The notes: a model not told the origin generated them from the sequence alone. Shown: positions 44,464 to 53,360, counted from the first letter of the stretch. The stretch: 64,000 bases of DNA from Shinella sp. (GCA_003248775.1 QFQX01000005.1:1-64000), one strand, 5' to 3'. Numbers and translations: made by a program.

Positions 44464-45246
44464 TCAGTCCGTGCGTTTAACTGTCTGAATGATTTCTTCG
44501 GCGACGATATCAGGACATTCATCGATCAGCATGTGGCCAGCCCCCGGGAGACGGCGAACCGTGAGCCCGACACCTGATACAGCGCTTTGATGCGGCGGTA
44601 GGACGCAATCCTCGAGGCCCCAGAGCAATGCCTTCGGCATCGGCAGGGCGAGGATATCGGCAAGCGGCAACTGACCCTGAGCCGGTCCAGTCTCGCCATG
44701 GGCTGAGACGATTGCCGAAAAGACGGTGCTCAGGGCCTCCCGAGCGCCTTCCCCACGGCGCGCCTCAAGCGTGGCCTCGATCATCGTCTCAGGGATATCG
44801 AAGTTATAGCCGACCATGATTTGCAGGGCCGAGCGGAGCTCTTCAGCCGTCTCGGCAAGACCGAAGCGCCTGAGGATCCGGTGGTTGATTTCCGGTCCGA
44901 AACCGCCGGGCGCAACCATGGTGAGGCTCAGCACCGCCTGCGGCTGGCGAAGAGCGATCAGCGCCGCCGTCGCTCCACCGAGCGAATGGCCGGCAAGATG
45001 AAAGGCGGGAATGCCCCGGCTGTCGAGATCGGAAATGATGACCTTGGCCATGCGGCCTGCGCCACCAAGGCCCTCGGCATGCAGCGAACCCGCATGCCCC
45101 GGCAGATCGTAAGCGATCACCGGCAGGTCTGCCGGCAACCGGTCGATCACGTCACACCAGACGAAGGCGCCGCCGCCGAAACCATGCAGCAGTACCAGAG
45201 GCACTGCTGCATGAGGATCACCGGTGATGACGGCGTGAAGCGCCAC
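44464..45246 (-). CDS. Alpha/beta-hydrolase
   Basis: A 260-residue hydrolase with the oxyanion segment LVLLHGFGGGAFVW, nucleophile elbow LAGHSLGGATA, an Asp in LLWGLEDCVLPP and the catalytic His in LPGAGHMLID. The fold resembles the acetoin dehydrogenase E2-type or PcaD-type hydrolases; substrate unknown. The GTG start lies 3 bp after the leuA stop on the same strand, so it is co-transcribed and probably translationally coupled with leuA. A role related to leucine synthesis is not evident. Confidence 0.9.
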   Translation of the reverse strand: MALHAVITGDPHAAVPLVLLHGFGGGAFVWCDVIDRLPADLPVIAYDLPGHAGSLHAEGLGGAGRMAKVIISDLDSRGIPAFHLAGHSLGGATAALIALRQPQAVLSLTMVAPGGFGPEINHRILRRFGLAETAEELRSALQIMVGYNFDIPETMIEATLEARRGEGAREALSTVFSAIVSAHGETGPAQGQLPLADILALPMPKALLWGLEDCVLPPHQSAVSGVGLTVRRLPGAGHMLIDECPDIVAEEIIQTVKRTD

Positions 45247-45249
45247 GCG

Positions 45250-46974
45250 TCAGGCCTTCGCGGCCCGCTCTTCGAGCACGCGATTGGCGGCAGAGACTAC
45301 AGCCTCCAGCGACGCCGTCACAATGTTGGTGTTGATGCCGGCACCGAACAGCTTGCCGCCCGGATGCACCATCTCGACATAGGCGATGGCCGATGCGTTC
45401 GAACCATGCTGCAGCGAATGCTCGGAATAGTCGGCCACCGAGAGATCGATACCCAGATAGGTCGACAGCGCATTGATGAAGCCGTCGATCGGACCGGTCC
45501 CCTGCCCCTCGATCCGCTTGAGTTCGCCATTGTCGGTGATCTCCGCGGCAACGACGCGGCGGCCCTTCTGGGCGGTATCCGGGTAGGTGTGGTGATCGAC
45601 GAACTTGATGCGTGCACCCGGCTGTTCGACATAACGCTGGATGAAACGCTCGTGGATACGCTTCGACGGCAGCTCCACGCCTTCCTCGTCGGTGATCCGC
45701 TGGATGTCCTCACGGAACTCGACCTGCAGGTTGCGTGGCAGGTTGATGCCGTAATCCTGCTGCAGGATATAGGCGATACCGCCCTTGCCCGACTGCGAGT
45801 TGATGCGGATGATGGCCTCGTAGGTGCGCCCGACGTCCTGCGGATCGATCGGCAGGTAAGGCACTTCCCACACGCCGGTGTTCGACTGCTTGATCGCCTT
45901 CATGCCCTTGTTGATCGCATCCTGATGCGAACCCGAGAACGCGGTGTAGACCAGCTCGCCGACGTAAGGGTGACGCTCCGGAATGGTCATCTCGTTGGAA
46001 TATTCGTAGACGGCCTTGATCCGCTCGATATCCGAGCAGTCCAGTTCCGGATCGACGCCCTGGGTGAACATGTTCAGGGCCAGCGTCACGACGTCGACAT
46101 TGCCGGTGCGTTCGCCATTGCCGAACAGGGTGCCTTCCACGCGGTCAGCACCAGCCATCAGGCCGAGTTCGGTCGCGGCGATGCCGGTGCCGCGGTCGTT
46201 ATGCGGATGCAGCGAGATCAGCACGTTCTCGCGATTGTCGATATTGCGGCACATCCATTCGATCATGTCGGCATAGATGTTCGGCGTCGACATCTCGACG
46301 GTCGAAGGCAGGTTCAGGATCAGCTTGTTGTCAGGCGTCGGCTTGATGATCTCGATGACGGCGTTGGAGATTTCCAGCGCCACATCGAGTTCGGTGCCGG
46401 TGAAGCTTTCCGGCGAATACTCAAAACGATAGCCGCCACCAGCCTTTGCGGCCATGTCCGTAATCATCTTGGCGGCGTCGACGGCGATCTGCTTGATGCC
46501 GCCCACGTCCTTGCCGAACACCACGCGGCGCTGCAACTCGCTGGTCGAATTGTAGAAATGGATGATCGGCCGGGTAGCGCCCTCCAGCGCCTCGAAGGTG
46601 CGGGTAATCAGCTCAGGCCGGCACTGCACCAGCACCTGCAGCGACACGTCGTCAGGCACGTTGCCTTGTTCGACGCACCAGCGGGCGAAGTCGAAATCGG
46701 TCTGCGAGGCCGACGGGAAACCGATCTCGATTTCCTTGAAGCCCATGTCCAGCAGCAGCTTGAACATGCGGGCCTTGCGGTCATGACCCATGGGATTGAC
46801 CAGCGACTGGTTACCGTCGCGCAGGTCTACCGAACACCAGATCGGTGCCTTGGTAATCGTCTTCGAGGGCCAGGTACGATCCGGAATGTTTACCTGCGGA
46901 TAGGGCCGATACTTGGCCACTGCATCAGGCATACCGTGCTTCACGATGGTGTGGGCTGCGCTCGCGTCGTTCAT
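45250..46974 (-). CDS. leuA: 2-isopropylmalate synthase
   Basis: A 574-residue enzyme for the first committed step of leucine synthesis (2-oxoisovalerate plus acetyl-CoA). The catalytic DLRDGNQSLVNPMGHDRK at the N-terminus, the metal-binding ISLHPHNDRGTG and the C-terminal leucine-sensing domain (from about residue 435) identify it as the long LeuA type. The ATG at 46974 has AGAGGAAG upstream; the frame opens 6 codons earlier. It is preceded by a leucine-rich leader ORF with competing hairpins, so control by attenuation is expected in addition to feedback inhibition. Confidence 0.96.
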   Translation of the reverse strand: MNDASAAHTIVKHGMPDAVAKYRPYPQVNIPDRTWPSKTITKAPIWCSVDLRDGNQSLVNPMGHDRKARMFKLLLDMGFKEIEIGFPSASQTDFDFARWCVEQGNVPDDVSLQVLVQCRPELITRTFEALEGATRPIIHFYNSTSELQRRVVFGKDVGGIKQIAVDAAKMITDMAAKAGGGYRFEYSPESFTGTELDVALEISNAVIEIIKPTPDNKLILNLPSTVEMSTPNIYADMIEWMCRNIDNRENVLISLHPHNDRGTGIAATELGLMAGADRVEGTLFGNGERTGNVDVVTLALNMFTQGVDPELDCSDIERIKAVYEYSNEMTIPERHPYVGELVYTAFSGSHQDAINKGMKAIKQSNTGVWEVPYLPIDPQDVGRTYEAIIRINSQSGKGGIAYILQQDYGINLPRNLQVEFREDIQRITDEEGVELPSKRIHERFIQRYVEQPGARIKFVDHHTYPDTAQKGRRVVAAEITDNGELKRIEGQGTGPIDGFINALSTYLGIDLSVADYSEHSLQHGSNASAIAYVEMVHPGGKLFGAGINTNIVTASLEAVVSAANRVLEERAAKA

Positions 46975-47064
46975 CTTCTTCCTCTTCCGCATCTGCCCGC
47001 CATCTTCATTTGTGGGGCTGGTACAGACGCTTGGCCATCACAGGCCGTTCATGGTGCAAAACTG

Positions 47065-47130
47065 GGATTTTATCCGAGGAGCTGTGCCACGCGGCTAACC
47101 GGCCGCCGGGCGCTCCTCAAAGGACCCGGC
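47065..47130 (-). promoter_or_regulatory. Candidate leucine attenuator upstream of leuA
   Basis: Two exclusive folds on the minus strand. Fold A pairs GCCGGG (47125-47130, inside the leader ORF) with CCCGGC (47105-47110). Fold B pairs GAGGAGC (47112-47118) with GCTCCTC (47076-47082), with an inner GCGGC/GCCGC stem (47102-47106 with 47091-47095) that shares bases with fold A. A ribosome stalled on the Leu codons would alter which forms. The T run after fold B is weak (AGTTTTGC), so termination may need a factor. Confidence 0.6.
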
Positions 47131-47239
47131 AACCGCGGATAAGGCTAAGAAGAAGCGAGTTTAGGGCGAGAGTCGACGTGCCGGCCGGAACGCGGCCTGC
47201 GTCGAATGAAGCGGAGATGTGTTCGCCCGAGATCTTCAT
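47117..47239 (-). CDS. leuL: leuA leader peptide
   Basis: A 40-codon ORF directly upstream of leuA. Seven of its last 17 residues are Leu (STLALNSLLLSL, then a final Leu), and six of these use CTT or CTA, which are uncommon in the neighbouring genes. The stop codon overlaps the attenuator hairpins. No ribosome binding site is needed if the transcript starts at the ATG, as the promoter suggests. The symbol follows the usual naming of such leaders; the function is inferred from composition and position. Confidence 0.65.
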   Translation of the reverse strand: MKISGEHISASFDAGRVPAGTSTLALNSLLLSLIRGCRVL

Positions 47240-47245
47240 GCGAGC

Positions 47246-47275
47246 CTTATAGCCACCCTTCGACGCAGTTGGCAA
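47246..47275 (-). promoter_or_regulatory. Promoter of leuL-leuA, with start at the leader ATG
   Basis: TTGCCA-N18-TATAAG on the minus strand. The -10 hexamer ends exactly 7 bases before the A of the leader ATG, so position +1 would be the start codon itself, giving a leaderless uORF as described for trpL of Sinorhizobium. Confidence 0.55.
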
Positions 47276-47336
47276 GTACGTCATTCGTATGTTTGCCCGC
47301 TCATTTTCCGGGTGCGACACGCTCGCCATGCCCTCC

Positions 47337-48521
47337 TCAGCCCCGCCAGGCCTTGGCGAGATTGAGCAGACCAAGCATCAGCCCGCCCGCGACAAGCCCC
47401 CAGAAAGCTCCGGAAATCCCGCCGAAAGACACGCCGGACGCGGTGATCAGAAAGGTAACGGCCGCCGCCTCGCGCGTTTCAGCGTCCTTGAAAGCGGCAA
47501 GTGCCGAACCGGAAAATGCGCCGATCAGCGCAAGCCCTGCCACGGCCTGAATGAGAACCGGCGGCGCCAGAGAAACGAAAGCGGTGACCGCACCCGCCAG
47601 CAGGCCGAGAATCACATAACCGACACCACCGATGATCGCCGCCCAGTAGCGCTTCTTCGGATCCGGATGAGCATCCTCGCCAGCGCACATGGCCGCGGTG
47701 ATGGCCGCCAGATTGACGGCATGCCCGCCGAAGGGAGCTGAAAGCAGCGAGAAAACCCCCGTCGTCGCAAACAGCGGACCGGGGTTGGGATCGTAGTGAT
47801 TGACCTTCAGTACCGCGATCCCCGGAATGTTCTGCGACGCCATGGTGACGATAAAGAGCGGCAGCGCAATCGAGATCAGCGACGGCAGGGTGAAGGCAGG
47901 TGTCACCAGTTCCATTGGTGGCGTAAGCGATGCGGCCCAGTTCGCCATGGCTCCCTCCGGCAGCTCTACCCCCAACATCATCACCAGAACGAAGGCGAGA
48001 AGTGCGGCCGGAACGGCATAGAGCCGCTTGAAGGCCGCAACCACCGCCCAGGCGGCAAGGATCGGCAGTCCGAGCATCGGATCGAAGGCAATCGCCTTGA
48101 AGGGGGCGAAACAGAGACCGAGGATAACGCCCGACAGCATGGCATTGGCAAGCGGCGCGGGAATGGCGGCAACGGCCTTGCCCAGCGGTTTGAACAGACC
48201 GGCAATGATGATCAGCACGGCACAGACCAGAAACGCGCCGACAGCAACAGGAAAGCCTCCCTCCGGAACGCCCGCAGTCGCCAGCAGCGCCGCACCGGGC
48301 GTCGACCACGCGATGGAAACGGGAAGTTTCGTCCATGCACTGAGCACGATGGCGCAAAGCCCCATGGATACGGAAAGCGCCATCAGCCCCGAGGCGGCTT
48401 CGAAATCGGTCGCCCCGACCCCTTTCAGCCCCTGCAGCACGACGGCAAAGGAACTGGCAAACCCGACGAAAGCGGTCAGGCAGCCCATGAAGAAGCTCTG
48501 GGGGGAAAGGTCTTTCAGCAT
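47337..48521 (-). CDS. benE: BenE-family benzoate/H+ symporter
   Basis: A 394-residue inner-membrane transporter with about 12 helices. MLKDLSPQSFFMGCLTAFVG at the start, the AWSTPGAALLATAGV segment and NIPGIAVLKVNHYDPNPGP are typical of BenE. Family members import benzoate with protons, but no aromatic-degradation genes lie in the window, so its substrate here is uncertain. It is upstream of leuA on the same strand, but the leuA promoter lies between them. Confidence 0.92.
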   Translation of the reverse strand: MLKDLSPQSFFMGCLTAFVGFASSFAVVLQGLKGVGATDFEAASGLMALSVSMGLCAIVLSAWTKLPVSIAWSTPGAALLATAGVPEGGFPVAVGAFLVCAVLIIIAGLFKPLGKAVAAIPAPLANAMLSGVILGLCFAPFKAIAFDPMLGLPILAAWAVVAAFKRLYAVPAALLAFVLVMMLGVELPEGAMANWAASLTPPMELVTPAFTLPSLISIALPLFIVTMASQNIPGIAVLKVNHYDPNPGPLFATTGVFSLLSAPFGGHAVNLAAITAAMCAGEDAHPDPKKRYWAAIIGGVGYVILGLLAGAVTAFVSLAPPVLIQAVAGLALIGAFSGSALAAFKDAETREAAAVTFLITASGVSFGGISGAFWGLVAGGLMLGLLNLAKAWRG

Positions 48522-48702
48522 GACGGACTCGGATGTGCAGGATGTGGAGAGCTATCGAACATCAAACTTCGCCCCGTCACGCAAGGCTGGATCAGAGAAA
48601 AGAGTACGGCCAGAAGGGAAAAACGGGCATTAGGACGCCGTCCTGTGCTTCGAAAAACCGATCTGCGTCCGAACCCGACGCACACGCCCCGCTAATGACG
48701 TG

Positions 48703-48731
48703 TTGTATTCGCCGGAAGCGTCATGTATAGG
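48703..48731 (+). promoter_or_regulatory. Promoter of the nspC operon
   Basis: TTGTAT-N17-TATAGG, about 410 bp upstream of nspC. Transcription would start near 48738, leaving a leader of about 400 nt. Confidence 0.5.
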
Positions 48732-48737
48732 CCGGCC

Positions 48738-49139
48738 AACAAGTTGCAGGTTTCATCTGCTGGTTGGAGAGGACGCCATGTCTAGCGACGCCCTCTTCCA
48801 ATCGGGGATGGGCCCAGTCGGACTGGATGCCCCCCGAACGGAAGAATTCTTTACGACGCCCGTAAAAGGAGCGTTCCCGGTGGTATTTCGTCTCGTTTTC
48901 ACGAGAACGAAGCGCATCGCGATAGCGCTTGTGCGCACGGCCTTGCGTCAGCGCGGCGGCCTGCAGAAGCGGCTCGTCCCGCGCAGGATGGCCTTTACCA
49001 TTCCCTCCTGAACCACCCGAACTAGGTTTCAATCGACATCGGTTCATGCGCGCCGCGCCATGCCCCGATGCCTGTTTCACGTCACCGTCACATGCCGATG
49101 GCAAATCAGCACCACCTTGAAAACGAGCAGGTTCCCAAG
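48738..49139 (+). ncRNA. Long structured leader RNA of the nspC operon (cis-regulatory candidate)
   Basis: About 400 nt between the predicted promoter and nspC. Visible helices include a long stem around CTCGTTTTCACGAG (48891-48905), AGCGC/GCGCT (48910-48929), and CATCGG (49037-49042), which can pair either with CCGATG at 49065-49070 or with CCGATG at 49095-49100. The second pairing lies 40 nt before the nspC ATG. Length and position recall the alphaproteobacterial speF leader, but I cannot confirm that class by eye. A 77-codon ORF lies within. Confidence 0.5.
48778..49011 (+). CDS. 77-codon ORF in the nspC leader
   Basis: A 77-residue ORF with a strong ribosome binding site (GGAGAGGA, 5 bases before ATG). 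The first half is ordinary (MSSDALFQSGMGPVGLDAP); the second is very basic, with 11 Arg and 2 Lys in about 40 residues (VFTRTKRIAIALVRTALRQR and so on). It may be a leader peptide whose translation reports arginine/polyamine state, or an independent small basic protein. No family recognised. Confidence 0.45.
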   Translation: MSSDALFQSGMGPVGLDAPRTEEFFTTPVKGAFPVVFRLVFTRTKRIAIALVRTALRQRGGLQKRLVPRRMAFTIPS

Positions 49140-50240
49140 ATGCAGCTACAGACCCCCTATTACCTGATCGACAAGTCGAAGCTCCTGCAGAACATGGAGA
49201 AGATCGCGAAACTGCGCGAACTCTCCGGCGCCAAGGCGCTGCTGGCGCTGAAATGCTTCGCCACATGGTCGGTCTTCGACCTGATGCGCGAATACATGGA
49301 TGGCACGACGTCTTCCTCGCTGAACGAGGTCCGCCTCGGCCACGAGCGCTTCGGCAAGGAAACGCACGCCTATTCGGTCGCCTATGCCGATTACGAGATC
49401 GATGAGGTCGTGTCCCACGCCGACAAGATCATCTTCAACACCATCGGCCAGTTGCAGCGTTTCGAAAAGCAGTCCTCCGGCATCATCCGCGGGCTTCGCC
49501 TCAATCCCGGAGTCTCTTCCTCGAGCTTCGATCTCGCGGACCCTGCCCGCCCCTTCTCCCGCCTCGGCGAATGGGACATGGCAAAGGTCGAGCCGGTCAT
49601 GGACATGATCTCCGGCTTCATGATCCACAACAACTGCGAGAACGGCGATTTCGACCTATTCGACAAGATGCTGACCGCAATCGAAGAGAAGTTCGGCCCG
49701 CTCCTGAAGAAAGCCGGCTGGGTCAGCCTCGGTGGCGGCATCTATTTCACCGGCGAAAACTATCCGCTGGAAAAGTTCGCCGAGCGCCTGAAGCGCTTCT
49801 CCGGCGAATTCGGCGTGCAGGTCTATCTCGAACCCGGCGAGGCCTCGATCACCCGGTCGACCACGCTGGAAGTGACCGTTCTCGACAAGCTTTACAACGG
49901 CAAGGACCTTGTCGTGGTGGATTCGTCCATCGAAGCGCACATGCTGGATCTCCTGATCTATCGTGAAAACGCGAAGGTTCATCCCAACCAGGGACCGCAT
50001 CGTTACATGGTCTGCGGCAAGTCCTGCCTGGCCGGCGACATCTTCGGCGAGTTCGATTTCCCGAACGAACTGAATGTCGGCGACCGGATCTCGATCCAGG
50101 ACACCGCCGGATACACGATGGTCAAGAAAAACTGGTTTAACGGCGTGAAAATGCCGGCAATCGCCATCCGCGAACTGGATGGCAGCATCAGAACGGTTCG
50201 CGAGTTTTCCTACGCGGACTACGAACAAAGCCTCTCGTAA
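49140..50240 (+). CDS. nspC: Carboxynorspermidine/carboxyspermidine decarboxylase
   Basis: A 366-residue PLP enzyme of the alanine-racemase fold that decarboxylates carboxy(nor)spermidine in the alternative polyamine pathway. MQLQTPYYLIDKSKLLQNME and the PLP lysine in LLALKCFATWSVFD are characteristic. Later HNNCENGDFD, SLGGGIYFT and the catalytic-Cys segment VCGKSCLAGDIFG match NspC. The frame opens further upstream; the ATG at 49140 fits the family start. It is followed after 38 bp by carboxynorspermidine synthase. Confidence 0.94.
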   Translation: MQLQTPYYLIDKSKLLQNMEKIAKLRELSGAKALLALKCFATWSVFDLMREYMDGTTSSSLNEVRLGHERFGKETHAYSVAYADYEIDEVVSHADKIIFNTIGQLQRFEKQSSGIIRGLRLNPGVSSSSFDLADPARPFSRLGEWDMAKVEPVMDMISGFMIHNNCENGDFDLFDKMLTAIEEKFGPLLKKAGWVSLGGGIYFTGENYPLEKFAERLKRFSGEFGVQVYLEPGEASITRSTTLEVTVLDKLYNGKDLVVVDSSIEAHMLDLLIYRENAKVHPNQGPHRYMVCGKSCLAGDIFGEFDFPNELNVGDRISIQDTAGYTMVKKNWFNGVKMPAIAIRELDGSIRTVREFSYADYEQSLS

Positions 50241-50278
50241 GGCTTCTGACGATTGGACTTAAGGAGTTGGTCCCCATC

Positions 50279-51520
50279 ATGAAAAAGAACGTGCTTATCA
50301 TCGGCGCCGGTGGCGTCGCCCAGGTCGTGGCGCATAAATGCGCCCAGAACAACGATGTGCTCGGTGATATCAACATCGCCTCGCGCACCAAGGCCAAGTG
50401 CGACAGCATCATCGCATCGGTCCATGAAAAGAAGGCCATGAAACAGCCCGGCGTGCTCGAAGGCCACGCGCTGGACGCCCTCGACATCGAGGCTACCAAG
50501 GCCCTCATCAAGTCGACCAATTCTCAGATCGTCATCAACGTCGGCACCGCATTCCTCAACATGTCGGTGCTGCGCGCCTGCATGGATACCGGCGTCGCCT
50601 ATATCGACACGGCGATCCACGAAGAGCCGAACAAGATCTGCGAGACGCCGCCGTGGTATGGCAACTACGAGTGGAAGCGCGCCGCCGAATGCGAGGAAAA
50701 GGGCATCACCGCCATCCTCGGCGCCGGCTTCGATCCGGGCGTCGTCAACGCCTATGCCAAGCTCGCCAAGGATGAGTACCTCGACAAGGTCACCGACGTC
50801 GACATCGTCGACATCAATGCCGGCAGCCATGGCAAGTACTTCGCCACCAATTTCGACCCGGAAATCAACTTCCGCGAATTCACCGGCGTGGTCTATTCCT
50901 GGCAGAATGGTCAGTGGCAGACCAACAAGATGTTCGAGATCGGCAAGGACTACGACCTGCCGGTCGTCGGCACCCGCCGCGCCTATCTCTGCGGTCATGA
51001 CGAAGTGCATTCGCTGGCCAAGAACATGGACGGCGCCGACGTGCGCTTCTGGATGGGCTTCGGCGATCACTACATCAACGTCTTCACCGTGCTGAAGTCG
51101 ATCGGCCTTCTCTCCGAACAGCCGGTCAAGCTGGCAAACGGTGACGAAGTCGTGCCGCTCAAGGTGGTCAAGGCCTGCCTGCCCGATCCGGCATCGCTCG
51201 CTCCCGACTACGAAGGCAAGACCTGCATCGGCGACTACGTGAAGGGTCTGAAGGACGGCAAGGAAAAGACCGTCTTCATCTACAACGTGGCCGATCACAA
51301 GGAAGCCTTCAACGAAGTCGGCTCCCAGGGCATTTCCTACACCGCCGGCGTTCCCCCGGTTGCGGCCGCCATGCTGGTGGCCACCGGTGAATGGGATGCC
51401 AGGAAGATGGTCAACGTCGAGGAACTGCCACCCAAGCCGTTCATCAACCTCCTGAACCGCATCGGCCTGCCGACTCGCATCCAGGACGAGAACGGCGACC
51501 GCCCGGTCGAATTCGCCTGA
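50279..51520 (+). CDS. Carboxynorspermidine synthase (saccharopine dehydrogenase family)
   Basis: A 413-residue NAD(P)H enzyme that condenses aspartate semialdehyde with a diamine (putrescine or diaminopropane) to give the substrate of NspC. The Rossmann start is NVLIIGAGGVAQVVAHK. ILGAGFDPGVVNAYAK and SYTAGVPPVAAAMLVATGEW are typical of this group. The ATG at 50279 follows AAGGAG by 12 bases; a TTG four codons upstream is possible. It forms a two-gene operon with nspC and is followed by a strong terminator. The usual product in rhizobia is spermidine or homospermidine-type polyamine. Confidence 0.92.
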   Translation: MKKNVLIIGAGGVAQVVAHKCAQNNDVLGDINIASRTKAKCDSIIASVHEKKAMKQPGVLEGHALDALDIEATKALIKSTNSQIVINVGTAFLNMSVLRACMDTGVAYIDTAIHEEPNKICETPPWYGNYEWKRAAECEEKGITAILGAGFDPGVVNAYAKLAKDEYLDKVTDVDIVDINAGSHGKYFATNFDPEINFREFTGVVYSWQNGQWQTNKMFEIGKDYDLPVVGTRRAYLCGHDEVHSLAKNMDGADVRFWMGFGDHYINVFTVLKSIGLLSEQPVKLANGDEVVPLKVVKACLPDPASLAPDYEGKTCIGDYVKGLKDGKEKTVFIYNVADHKEAFNEVGSQGISYTAGVPPVAAAMLVATGEWDARKMVNVEELPPKPFINLLNRIGLPTRIQDENGDRPVEFA

Positions 51521-51564
51521 TCCCCAGACGGGAAACTTCCCGGAAGGCATTATAAGACAAAGGA

Positions 51565-51596
51565 AATCCCCGCCGGCGATGACGGCGGGGATTTTT
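51565..51596 (+). terminator. Terminator of the nspC operon
   Basis: A 10-bp stem ATCCCCGCCG / CGGCGGGGAT with a 7-base loop followed by TTTT, 46 bases after the stop. Confidence 0.92.
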
Positions 51597-51820
51597 CATG
51601 ATAACGCCATTTCAGGCGAACCCGGCGCGCAAGCACTTTCAACGCACGGCGGCCGCCACCTGCGACAAGACGCCGCCGAGCCGCAACATTGCGACGGCCC
51701 TGTCGATGCGCAAACGATACTGAAGTTCTTTTTCAAACGACGCCTTCCGGCGATATTCTTCATTTCCGGACGTCGAATGCCCTATTGCAGATACGGAGAC
51801 CCCGGGCTCCGTCCTATTGA

Positions 51821-52738
51821 ATGCCCTTGACCATGCAGGTTTCCGCCGCCCCCCTACGACCGCTACCCCGTTCCTTCACCGTGGAAGAGGTCATGTCGTC
51901 TCCTCGTTTCACCGACACGCTCGAAGCGTCAAGAGACGATCTTCTCGGTGTCCACCAGCGTCTGCCCCGCGAGGTTCGCTATCTCGCGGATCTTCAGCGT
52001 TGGCTGCTCAGTCAGGCAACGCTCGCCGTCCATTTCGAATACAAGACCGGACTGAGCGATATGCCGATATCGCCGACAAACCTGCTGAGGTTTCTCAAGG
52101 GAACGCAGGTTTCCAGCCGCAACACGACGCTCTCCTTCCTGAATGAGATGATCTACTACAAACTCGTCGATGCATTGCCGAGCAGCGACAAGAGGGTTCG
52201 AAACTACATCGCGCGGCCTTATGCCGAGGAACTCATTCGTGAATGGTTCCATATCCATCTGCGCGCACTCGACCTGATGGACGACGGAAACCGCTTCGCC
52301 CTGTCGCGATCCAGACCGGACCTGCTTTTTCACGCGCAGCCACGGATGACACGCCACGTTCTCGCCGAGCGGGAATGGTTCGATCCTACCGCCGCGGTGG
52401 CAGTCTTCGTCAAGGCGGATTCCGGCAGCAACCTGCTGCATCATCTGGCAGCGATGGCCGAGGACAGGCCCGTCGTCGATGGAAAGATATGGATCGGGCC
52501 GATGTCTTCCGCCCGCATGGCGCAGGGCTATCTGATCTCCCAGAGCCATACCGGCCGGCTTTTCGCCAAGGCCCGCAAGCTCGGCGCCATGGGATGGCAG
52601 ACCACCGGACACGGCCGCGACTGCTGGCTCGCCCCCGAACTTGTGGATGCCTATCACCGATGGCAGGCGGTGAAGCTGTCTTGCGTGGCAAGGGCCGTGG
52701 CGGAAGGTGCCGCCGCCCTGCAAATGGATAAAGCGTAG
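51821..52738 (+). CDS. Conserved hypothetical protein, possible winged-helix regulator
   Basis: A 305-residue soluble protein, not assigned to a named family. Two segments look like winged helices: residues about 75-125 (LLRFLKGTQVSSRNTTLSFL) and the C-terminal region (GRLFAKARKLGAMGWQTTGH). This resembles a MarR/PadR-like arrangement, but the match is loose. The start is uncertain between the ATGs at 51821 and 51833, and neither has a good ribosome binding site. The 224 bases upstream show no other gene. A DNA-binding role is inference. Confidence 0.65.
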   Translation: MPLTMQVSAAPLRPLPRSFTVEEVMSSPRFTDTLEASRDDLLGVHQRLPREVRYLADLQRWLLSQATLAVHFEYKTGLSDMPISPTNLLRFLKGTQVSSRNTTLSFLNEMIYYKLVDALPSSDKRVRNYIARPYAEELIREWFHIHLRALDLMDDGNRFALSRSRPDLLFHAQPRMTRHVLAEREWFDPTAAVAVFVKADSGSNLLHHLAAMAEDRPVVDGKIWIGPMSSARMAQGYLISQSHTGRLFAKARKLGAMGWQTTGHGRDCWLAPELVDAYHRWQAVKLSCVARAVAEGAAALQMDKA

Positions 52739-52829
52739 AAAACGACAGCCGGACCAAGGCGGCGATCCGACTGTCATCCATCGAGCGTCTGGATCGGCAG
52801 CAGTACCGATAACTACTGCCGTCCGGGCA

Positions 52830-53165
52830 TCATTCGTGGATCGTGTAGGAACCCATTTCACAGAGATCCTGTGTATCCGTCGTGGTGTCGAGGTTCGCCC
52901 CCGGATCGAACTCGAAGCGCATGTCGTACTTGCAGACGTCGCGACCGTCGGCGATCGTGATCTGCATGCTTTCGCCGGGGTTCAGCACCTGGCTGCCGAA
53001 AACATCGTCTTCCCATTCGTTCACGCCAACCGGCGAGGTGTAGAAATTGGTCAGCACGGCGCTGGTACCGTTCTTCAGCGTGAACACCAGATCTTCCGCA
53101 TGAGAGACCGATACCGACGCCAGAAACATGGTTGCAGATGCAACGATCAAGGAAAAATTCTTCAT
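52830..53165 (-). CDS. Small secreted hypothetical protein
   Basis: A 111-residue exported protein. The signal peptide (MKNFSLIVASATMFLASVS) ends near SHAEDL. The mature part is acidic and beta-rich (LVFTLKNGTSAVLTNFYTS), with two Cys (DVCKYD and DLCEMG) that could form a disulfide in the periplasm. Start at 53165 is preferred over 53174 because of AGGA spacing. Similar small proteins are widespread in rhizobia and sometimes misannotated; function unknown. It stands alone. Confidence 0.78.
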   Translation of the reverse strand: MKNFSLIVASATMFLASVSVSHAEDLVFTLKNGTSAVLTNFYTSPVGVNEWEDDVFGSQVLNPGESMQITIADGRDVCKYDMRFEFDPGANLDTTTDTQDLCEMGSYTIHE

Positions 53166-53301
53166 TCTTTTCATCCTGTTACATGGAAATCGCCGGCGCG
53201 GATTTCTTAGCTTTTCGGCAGGATCGCGAAAAGAGGGGTTTTCGACCCATTTCTGGTGAGACCATTACGCATGCCCTGCCGGACAGGGCCACACCCGCAA
53301 A

Positions 53302-53336
53302 ACAAAACCCCCGCCGGATCACTCCGGCAGGGGCTT
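53302..53336 (-). terminator. Terminator of clpP
   Basis: On the minus strand an 11-bp stem with one mismatch (CCCCTGCCGGA / TCCGGCGGGGG), 4-base loop, followed by TTTTGTTTT, 25 bases after the clpP stop. Confidence 0.92.
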
Positions 53337-53360
53337 CAATAAGCTTCGGATCGAAAGAAA

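Noticed and set aside
44821..47142. Open frame of about 773 codons on the plus strand across leuA
   Set aside because: Antisense shadow of leuA and the hydrolase, with no recognisable domain and no ribosome binding site.
48738..49139. Naming the nspC leader as speF
   Set aside because: Length and position fit, but I cannot verify the consensus structure without a covariance-model search.
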